64,000 nt of DNA, taken from NCBI RefSeq assembly GCF_932526225.1, contig NC_064041.1, positions 6,531,042-6,595,041 on the forward strand. Direction: 5' to 3'. Of the stretch, positions 56,601 to 64,000 are shown piece after piece (position 1 is the first letter of the stretch; each line of letters begins with the position of its first letter). The notes under the pieces were generated by a model. That model did not search any database and was not told where the DNA came from. It worked only from the letters and a program-made list of their open reading frames with translations. The position numbers were made by a program, and so were the translations under genes. Source of the stretch: Nematostella vectensis. Taxonomy: Eukaryota > Cnidaria > Anthozoa > Actiniaria > Edwardsiidae.

Positions 56601-56678
56601 TTTTCAGGTGAAAAGTTCCGCTACGGAATGACATTTGGCTACAGCACCCGCTATGCACAACAAGCACTAACGGCATAA
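53626..56678 (+). CDS. Ciliary microtubule inner protein 2 (CIMIP2/FAM166)-like
   Basis: Exons: 53626-53678, 53820-54049, 55351-55893, 56608-56678; 298 residues. The protein repeats the family's 'GY.G..P' motif: YHIPGYCGYCPQFKYQIGETFG, written here as HIPGYCGYCPQ..YQIGETFG; MVPGYTGYIPKAEHYYGNSYAET (as PGYTGYIPKA..YYGNSYAE); SGYSGFVPRYRG; and GLVPHFTGHVPGEKFRYGMTFG (as FTGHVPG..RYGMTFG). FAM166/CIMIP2 proteins lie in the lumen of ciliary doublet microtubules. I chose the ATG at 53626 (context ACAAAATGA) because the family begins only a few residues before the HIPGY motif; the frame is open further upstream (53524, 53500). The gene ends in TAA, and a possible ATTAAA lies near 56848. Confidence 0.85.
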
Positions 56679-57149
56679 TGGGAACCCTGTGTTACCATAG
56701 GAATACCGCAGCCTCACATCCGGGATAATCTTTTTTATGATCACTTTTCGGAAAACGGAAAATTGAGCCATGACACATTGTTGTACATAAACACGAATGA
56801 ACTGAGTGACGTAACTATGGGTGACGTTATTTTATCAAAGAATGTATTAAAGCAATCAAAATTACTTTGAAAATGCATAAATGAAATATTTACGGTTGTG
56901 ATCCATTGTTTTGATTTCGGGAGGAAGGGGGGTGTAATGTAACTTATAGCTGGTGTTCTATTGAACTAAGCCCTCCTGTGCCTCAAGGGTCCCTGACCAG
57001 AGAACGCTTTGAAAACCGAAAACCGATTTCCTGTGAAAGGGAATCCCGAATCTCCGGAGAGCCGGCTAGCAGGCTAATAGTAGGAATTCACAGTGTCTGT
57101 TCCACTGATAATGCACGAGAATATTTATGATGCGTCGTCACATGACCTT
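56679..57149. other. Intergenic, nothing recognised
   Basis: Follows the CIMIP2-like stop; no coding or repeat signal beyond the 3' UTR. Confidence 0.5.
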
Positions 57150-57939
57150 CCCTGCTAGCAGAGGCCTCTTTTCTCTGTATTTCGCTGTGCTGGCGTTCGC
57201 GAGGAAAAGAGACCTCTGCCATGGGTCGAAACTGTTTTCGTTTGGCATGCGTGAGCGTTAATAAGCGACCGACGTGCCAAAACCCGTACCATCGCGCGAA
57301 GTCAATATGCTAATATGCTTTGCATGGGTTTAGTCGGAAATCATGAATCAAACTCCGGTTAGTTCTCTTCGAAAAAAGAAAACAACTGTTCAATTTCAAT
57401 CGCCTAAAACGTCACTATAAAGATTGAACAGCAAACGCAGCAAAGACGAGTTTTGTCTTGTTTGTGGGATTAATTTCAAGACATCTGGGCAGGCGAGTTT
57501 CTTCAATGTAAGCGCACAGTTCGACTCGAAGAAAATGTTACAAAACTTTTTGGTAAACTTAGATCACCTATTTCCAGAAGAATATGCAAAAGCTGTAAAC
57601 GGAAGATTGACTCGTTAGTCAAAAGAGAGAAAATTCTGAATGAAGATAAGGCATTGAATGGCTTTTTTAATAATTCGTCGCGTGATATTTTTACGGAGGA
57701 CGCCGTTTCGAATGCGGGCTTATTATCCCGCAGCGGATATACGTTTCATGCATGCACTAGTCATTGTGGGCTCAAATAGTGGCCAGTAATTAATGAACGG
57801 AGCATGCGCTCTGGATCTCCCGTCTACGATCGTGGACGGCGGTTTGATCAAACGAACTTGCGACCCATGGCAGAGGTATCTTTTCCTCGCGAACTCCAGC
57901 CCAGCGAAATACAGAGAAAAGAGGCCTCTGCTAGCAGGG
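57150..57939. mobile_element. 790-bp element with ~85-bp inverted repeats and a broken Cys-rich ORF
   Basis: CCCTGCTAGCAGAGGCCTCT and ~65 further bp at the left (to about 57235) are matched inverted at 57848-57939 with few mismatches. A direct repeat ACATGACCTT abuts the left end (57140-57149) and lies three bases beyond the right end (57943-57952). Inside, a + frame from 57424 reads CLVCGINF..SGQ.., and shifted by one frame CKSCKRKIDSLVKREK, suggesting one zinc-binding protein now frameshifted. Probably a non-autonomous derivative. Confidence 0.7.
57424..57780 (+). pseudogene. Frameshifted fragment of a CxxC/CxxC protein
   Basis: Frame A (57424-57618) has FCLVCGINF and a hydrophobic FLVNLDHLF; frame B (from about 57575) has ICKSCKRKIDSLVKREKILN and runs to a stop near 57778. 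Two CxxC pairs about 45 residues apart suggest one zinc-binding module split by a frameshift. Family unknown. Confidence 0.4.
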
Positions 57940-58112
57940 AACACATGACCTTAATTCAAAGCGCTAAAAAAGTACACGGTTTGAGCCCCCAAACAGAGCG
58001 TACGTACTATTCTCAATTAATAGCCATAATTAAAAAAACAGCTGAATAAAGTGAAACTTTGTTTTATTTTATGTTTTATTTGCTACTAAAACTACTAACT
58101 ACTAATGTGTTC

Positions 58113-58530
58113 TACACATTTGTAATAACCATCGCAATTTGTAAGAAACCCTTGTCGCAATAGGCCATTCCAACTATAAGTTTGCACGCGCATAACCATA
58201 GAAACCTACTTCAACTACCAGAATGCAGCGCGCGCTTTTTTAAGCTTACATCTCGCGCTTCATGCCGGTAGCTGAGGTAGGTTTCCATGGTGATTGCGCG
58301 CGCATGCTTAAAGCTGGAATGGCCTATTTGTAATAATTTTTGGTTATTACAAATTGCGACAGGGGCTTATTACAAATTGCGACAAGATTATTACAAATTG
58401 CGACAAGTTCATAACAAATTGCGACAAGTTTATTACAAATTGCGATAGGTTTTAAAAACTGCAACGGCTATTACAAATTGCGACAGGTTTATTACAAATT
58501 GCTACAGCTTTATTGCAAATTGCGACTCTA
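58113..58530. repeat. Tandem TTACAAATTGCGACA repeats split by a MITE
   Basis: About eight units of roughly 21-24 bp (TTATTACAAATTGCGACAGG) run from 58333 to 58530; an inverted piece (CGCAATTTGTAA) lies before the inserted foldback at 58161-58326. Confidence 0.75.
58161..58326. mobile_element. 166-bp foldback with TAGGCCATTCCA ends
   Basis: TAGGCCATTCCAACTATAAG, TTTGCACGCGCATAACCATA and GAAACCTAC at the left are matched inverted at the right (GTAGGTTTCCATGG..TGGAATGGCCTA). Inserted in the TTACAAATTGCG repeat. Confidence 0.75.
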
Positions 58531-58570
58531 CATAAGTGCACATTTACTTCCGGTTGCTTCATTGGATCCA

Positions 58571-58690
58571 AGAGCCTCGAGTGCCCGCTTTATTTAGTGA
58601 CAGGCCGCAATTGCGCAAATGCGATGAGCTGCTCGCGCTCCAGAACTTAGCTCTAGTCACTAAATAAAACAACGCTCGAGGCCCTGGGTA
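58571..58690. mobile_element. Foldback of the GCCTCGAG..TATTTAGTG family, copy 1
   Basis: AGAGCCTCGAGTG and CTTTATTTAGTGAC are matched inverted by GTCACTAAATAAAACAACGC and TCGAGGCCCT. A related copy lies at 61412-61493. Confidence 0.6.
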
Positions 58691-59033
58691 CCAGAGGCTC
58701 CGAGTTTCGCAGCGAAACGTTTTAAGCGAAGCGAACAAGTTCGACCGAGTGAAAGTTTTCGATCCACCAAAGACCCCACTCAACCCGGGGATACGCTTGA
58801 AATTAGTTCCCGGCGTTCTATCTGTTTCCTGTGGATGGAATAGTTAAGAAGGCCTATACCAGATCCCGCGCTTTCTCGCCGTTCATATAAAACCACCGGA
58901 AACCCGATAAGAACACCTGAGCTAAGACTGCGAGTTCGTCTATTGCATTATTGTGCTCTGTGGAAGTCACCAAGTACCATGCTGTTGCACAAGGATATTC
59001 GTGGTATTCTACTGTGAGACATTGGGAGGCCAT

Positions 59034-59231
59034 CAGGGGCGGATCCGGGAGTTAAAAAAAAAAAGATTTGGGGGTGGGGGGTGGAGTGGGCGATGCTAGG
59101 TTGTCAAGAAAGAGGGGGCCGGATTCATTGTTCTTCCATGGATTTCCTTATATTTTTTGTTACTTTTAAGCCAAATATCTGAAAATACGTGAGCCAAGGA
59201 CCGCTTGGCCCACCCCTAGATCCGCCCCTGA
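59034..59231. repeat. Dispersed repeat (GGGGCGGATCC family)
   Basis: Ends CAGGGGCGGATCCGGG and CCCTAGATCCGCCCCTG form an inverted repeat; the interior matches 28890-29061 (GGATTCATTGTTCTTCC, CAAATATCTGAAAAT). Confidence 0.65.
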
Positions 59232-59802
59232 TTATGTTACACGAGTTCTGTGATACTGCAGATTACATTACTCTCTTAGGCCTGTGGAAGCAACATAGAA
59301 ACATATATTACTAAATGTCCACCACGTATATGAGGAAGTTTACTTGGATTACAATATTGTTAAAAAAATATTAATGGCAATCGAATAAATCACATCTTTT
59401 TACAGAAGGATTGTTTGTTATGGGTATATAACATGACTTATCACTGCAGTGTCTGCTTTCTCTATCAAGGTTTGTGTTACCAGGAGTTAAGTGGACAACT
59501 GTCGGTGAACATGAACCCCCACGTTTCCATGGATCCTCCATATGGGGTCGTAGCAGGGGGTGGGGCTTTGGAGGCAAGTGCCCACTTAACTAAATATTTT
59601 CCGAAATTATAAGGAAAGGAAATGTAGGGGCGTCGCTGTGTCCTTGCACCTTTCTTGACGTTTCCGTACCGTGCCCCCCCCCTAAAAAATATACCTTTCG
59701 AGGACTGCTACGACTCTGTACTCAAGGTCTTGTGTTACCAAAAGAGAATACCTTGTCCCTAATAACTCTAAAGTTGTTAGTAATATCAAAACTTCAACTT
59801 AC

Positions 59803-62800
59803 TTAATGGGTATTGGTCCTTTTTAAGATGTGGCATCCAGCAACTATGACCGCTACACAAACGATTAAAGCAACGCCATTCGCCGCGAACAATATCGCTG
59901 TCAATTTGGGAACATCCACTAAAGACAAATACATACACAGTTTAGATAATAATGTAAAAAAAATAATATTGAATATCTAAAAATAATATTAATGCCCATG
60001 GACTTAATATAGAATATAGAATATTCTATATTCTGAATTAATATAGAATATGGAAATATCTTAGTTTTGTAAAATTTGAGTTAATGTCCATAGACTTTTT
60101 TATGCTCTAGCAATAAGAATGGAGCCATATTTAATGGTGGATGGATTGGTACTTTCACAAAATTTGATTCAAGCGCCTGCAGTCAGCGGTGCTGACTTAG
60201 TTATGTATGCGCGCGCAGAGATCTGCCTCGCTCTCGTGTTATTGAACCGCCATCTTGTTTTGGTCTTCCTCGCCGTTCCGTTTTTAAAAGCACTTCTTTT
60301 GGTGTTGCGTTTGTCCTCATATTAACTGGCGAAGAGCAAAGTTGTATTTTCAAATGTTGTGTATTCAAAAGTTGTGTATTCAAGTGACAGTTTGAGTTGT
60401 TATCAGAAAAATCTGAATTTATACCTACCTTTTTTTAACTCGGGGACGGGATAAATTTATACCTTCCTTTTTGAACTCGGGGACGGTATAAATTTATACC
60501 TTCCTTTTTGAACTCGGGGACGGGATAAATTTATACCTTCCTTTTTTAACTCGGGACGGGATAAATTTATACCTTCCTTTTTGAATTCGGGGACGGGATA
60601 AATTTATACCTTCCTTTTTGAACTCGGGGACGGGATAAATTTATACCTTCCTTTTTGAGCTCGGGGACAGGATAAATTTATACCTCCTTTTTTTTAATCG
60701 GGGACGGGATAAACAACCTACCTTTTAGAACTCGAAAACGGGATAAATTTTTACCTACCTTTTTTAACTCGGGGACGGGATAAATTTATACCTTTCTTTT
60801 TGAAGTAAGGGACGGGATAAATTTATACCTTCCTTTTTGAACTGAAGTACGGGGTAAATGTATGCGTTCCGTTTTGAACTGAGGGACGGTATAAATTTAT
60901 ACCTTCCTTAGAACTAAAGGGTATTTTTAGTCTTCTATAGACAATTATTGGTTTGCTCCTTTTTACATGTAACTAACGAATGACAAGTGAAAGGTTTTGA
61001 CATATGGTCATTTTTTATCGATTATATATATTATCCGAGAAATATATCGTATATTATCGTATATTCTTGCCATTTTTTTCTAAACGGTATTTTCTCCTGA
61101 CGTGCTGTTTATATTTAAAAAGAGAAAAAATGATTATCACTAACCTGTTTCATCTTTTACTTCTTCAACTTTCTGGGGCTGTGGCTCTGCACACAAAATT
61201 AAGAAAATTTCACATACATCATTGATTCCCAGACAAAAATAACTATTTCACAATAATTATCATCCATTAACAAAATTTACCCAAGGGGGGTGAAATGGGG
61301 GACTCACACTAGAAAGTTATTCGATGCTAGAATCAAAAGGTGTAAAATTTCCTTTCTTAGGGTCTTTCCAAAAGTGTGCTTTCCCTTAGGGTGCCTCGAA
61401 CTACCCCTGTTCCAGAGCCTCGTGCGTCTCTCTATTTAGTGGCCAGCGAGACCTCGCTGGTCACTGAATAGAAAAACGCTCGAGTCTCTGGGGCCAGAGT
61501 AGCCTCGAACCCGTTTCGATATAAATAGATTGGTTTAATAGGGACCCCTTGCGAAGCATTCGAATCATAGCATCACCATTCGCCTGCCATACTAAACTCT
61601 ACCACTTTTTGTAAAAATTCTATCCCCCCACTTGTAATGTTTAACCCCTTAGCCAATACCTTCCCTTCTTTAAATAGTAACCGAATTAGAACATCTCTTG
61701 TGCGTTGAGGATAAAGAGAAATTGAAAACCTGAAAAGATGCTATTCCGGGTAAATCGGCATATCTTAGGGTTGTCGGTCTAAGAAGGGTAAAGTTCTTTT
61801 TGTCCTGTGTGAATGTGCAACGGATGCGCCCCGAATCGTGACAGCACAGGAGGCATCTGCCCGCCTTCCCTCCTCCCCCCAATATTTAAAATTTATATAA
61901 GGAAATGGCCAGTAGTGGGCGTGTCTGTGTCCCCCAAATCTTTCGTGGGCTGCTAAGGCATTGGACACATTCATTTTAATCGTCACTTACCTCGATAAAC
62001 CACATCCTCAATGGTAAGCTTTAGCGATGTATTATTGCCGAAGGCAACTCGTGAAGGATCGAATCTCCCTAACGTCAGAACTACCCATTCCTCTGGCTCC
62101 ACTAATCTGTCATTTGTAGTTGCCATGGCTACAGATATCTTCCTGACATCCATGTTAAACACCATAGAAATATTATGGGATGCGTTTACAGGGACTGGTA
62201 TCTGCCAGTCTGGAAATGCTGGCATGCCGGGAAGCGACGCTATCGTCTGGGGTATCAAAAGTGCAGTGAAGTTAAAGTCGTCTTGGTGTGCTGTCGATGA
62301 TTCGTTTATTGGGGTGAGCCTACGAATGACGGAGAGTTGCTGTTAACACACACTATTAGACAGGTCTTGTCAAATAAGGAAGTATGTATGTATGTATATA
62401 TTTATATACACCTATTTCAATAAACGTTGTCAGTGCAAATGGCGAATGGAAAATGGCAGTTATAAAACCCATTACTGCTTATGGATATAATTATTTGTAA
62501 GAATAAAGAATAAAGTAATATAATCACAGAAGTTATCAACATTTTCCTACATTTAGTAGAAATTTGACAAGTTCCATGGTATTTTTTGACAGGAGAACTG
62601 CCATTTGACAATTGTCATTTGCCATTTGCACTGACAACATATTTTGAAATAGGTGTATATTTTCCTCGAAAGGGTCTGTTAGGAGTCGGTGGTGGCGGCG
62701 ATTGCATGGCCATATGGCAATGGAGATGGTAATAGTGGTAATGGAAATTACAATAGTAAATAGCAAAACTAATGATAATGAGAATCGGGGCAAGCTGATA

Positions 62801-64000
62801 TTTCTAAGGAAATAATCGAATCATTGGCCAACAGGAACAGCGGTCCATTTTTTTCATTTTAACCCTAAAAACAACTTAGGTGCAGAAATCTCGGAATGAC
62901 CATAAAAAAAGCAAAGTTTTATGCGTCATTTACCAAATTCTAATGCCTTCTTCTCGAGCTCCGCACAAATAGAGTATTTCTTCGGCAACTTTCCATGACG
63001 ACCATCCAGGGGTGTCTTCTGATAAAATTCCCTTCCGTTGGGTAATTAAGCTTTACATTATATATCATAACTAAGGGATAGATCATCAAAAAAGATGGAC
63101 CATCAGAAAAGTGAAGAGGGGGGGGGGGGGGGGTCGTGAAAGTGTTATTATTATTTTATTTTATTCCTCGAGACGTGAATAATGCTTTTTCCTTTCTGTT
63201 TACAAATTTCTGTCTGGTTTAAGCTGCATGAATTTTTATTCAAGTTTTTTTTTTAAGCGTATTATAAATTTTTCTTTGGTTCCTTCTTAACTTTTCTAAT
63301 GGTCCGTCGCGATTGTGCTTTACTGAAAAGAAAAAAAAAAACTAGCAACGAGTACTTACCGCACAGAAAAAGGAATGTCAGATTGTCCTTTACTGACAAT
63401 GACAGACACAAGAGTTGTGTTACCCTCTGTCACCGTGCTGTTTTCCGGGATCTCAAATTCTATTGTTACTAGATTGTATCAAAATAAAATAAAAATCATT
63501 ACATGAACACATTATGTTCCCATTAAAACGGACAGCATTTTTATATAAAACGGACAATTTCTCTTCCTTTGTCTGAGAGAGACAGCGGAGAGAAAAATGT
63601 AAGTTCGTTGACTGGCTAATTTCATTAAATGGTTTTTTAGGGGTGCATTTCAAGATACACAGGGCATTTTTTCTCGTAATCGAAAAGTAGAAACCAATTC
63701 TCCTTTTTTGCAACTGGCAACGCAATGAAATTTGCGAAGTTTTGGGACTTGCATCGCAACAAAAATTGCTGTGCAGAAAAAAAAAACGATTCGTGTAACA
63801 CGCATTTAGCGTAAGTCTCCAGATTTCGTATTGACCACTAACGCACTTTGTAATAAATTTGGCGCACTTTGAAATACGTTACGCAACTTGCAGTACACGG
63901 ACACACTTTATAATGCATAACACAAAGCCTGTACATCTGTGGTAGTGACATATTAATTTACCTTTGTCGTCGTTCAGGATTGTGATCTGGTGCGTATCGC
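59803..64000 (-). CDS. C-terminal part of a Calx-beta-repeat single-pass membrane protein
   Basis: Exons on -: 64000-63962 (partial), 63468-63360, 62319-61991, 61186-61145 and 59918-59803 (TAA). They join in phase. The first piece ends ILNDDK, the typical end of a Calx-beta domain. The next domain starts VTIEFEIPENSTVTEGN, continues IPFSVRLTP..DDFNFT, and ends ATTNDRLVEPEEWVVLTLGR..LTIEDV, all Calx-beta features (acidic loops that can bind calcium). A short Glu/Lys linker leads to a hydrophobic segment (LTAILFAANGVALIVCVAVI) and a tiny tail GCHILKRTNTH. So the product is a surface protein with at least two extracellular Calx-beta units. The N-terminal part is outside the window, so a family name cannot be assigned. 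Confidence 0.8.
60424..60910. repeat. 37-bp minisatellite, about 13 copies
   Basis: The unit is GATAAATTTATACCTTCCTT followed by TTTGAACTCGGGGACGG; the right-hand copies are more diverged. It lies in the last intron of the Calx-beta gene (between exons 61186-61145 and 59918-59803). Confidence 0.95.
61412..61493. mobile_element. Foldback of the GCCTCG..TATTTAGTG family, copy 2
   Basis: CCAGAGCCTCGTGCG, CTATTTAGTGGCCAGCGAG and the inverted CTCGCTGGTCACTGAATAG, CGCTCGAGTCTCTGG form a hairpin related to 58571-58690. Confidence 0.6.
62403..62660. mobile_element. 258-bp foldback with TATACACCTATTTCA ends
   Basis: TATACACCTATTTCAATAAA and GTTGTCAGTGCAAATGGCGAATG at the left are matched inverted at 62598-62660 (CATTTGCCATTTGCACTGAC..TGAAATAGGTGTATA). 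It lies in a Calx-beta gene intron. Confidence 0.75.
62934..63050 (-). pseudogene. Orphan coding-like segment in a Calx-beta gene intron
   Basis: A minus frame reads LPNGREFYQKTPLDGRHGKL, then PKKYSICAELEKKALEFGK and a stop. It has a good acceptor (TTTTATCAG before 63018) and donor (GTAAAT after 62934), but the resulting 85-nt exon would break the Calx-beta frame, and the flanking exons 63468-63360 and 62319-61991 join perfectly without it. Probably a relic of another gene or element; family not recognised. Confidence 0.4.

Overview
This is animal nuclear DNA, most likely from a cnidarian of the anemone/coral group. The signs are split genes with GT-AG introns, a chymotrypsin-type protease carrying a C-terminal ShKT domain, a compact single-exon rhodopsin-class receptor, abundant short foldback elements, and minisatellites inside introns. 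The species cannot be fixed from sequence alone. There are no prokaryotic operons, CRISPR arrays or rRNA genes, and I recognised no tRNA gene.

Layout, left to right: (1) the 3' end of a single-pass membrane-protein gene on + (1-4469), with a 42-bp minisatellite in its last intron; (2) a secreted chymotrypsin-like protease with ShKT domain on + (7333-12513, possibly ending at 14692); (3) a one-exon GPCR on + (16249-17355); (4) a 20-kb, 20-exon transmembrane channel-like (TMC) gene on - (39241 down to 19182, 5' end not found), which holds a nested 5-kb mobile element at 32034-37061; (5) a NOS1AP/CAPON-like PTB adaptor gene on + (44190-51329); (6) a CIMIP2/FAM166 ciliary microtubule-inner-protein gene on + (53626-56678); (7) the 3' part of a Calx-beta-repeat membrane-protein gene on - (64000 down to 59803). 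The genes look functionally independent, as expected for a metazoan chromosome.

Two things stand out. The nested element has 10-bp perfect terminal inverted repeats and an apparent zero-base target duplication. It carries an uninterrupted 14-exon, 664-aa gene that looks like an unassigned DDE-type transposase with an internal SAP-like motif, and a convergent chromodomain gene.

The host TMC gene and its neighbours show repeated tandem duplications that straddle splice sites. Two large minisatellites are built from exon 3' ends plus the 5' splice site. A 14-nt microexon is triplicated. A hAT-like MITE has an 8-bp target duplication that is the splice donor itself. A PTB exon and a transposase exon each have a duplicated acceptor. 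Exon joins were worked out by hand from splice consensus and phase; the TMC, NOS1AP, CIMIP2, protease and transposase models all close in frame.
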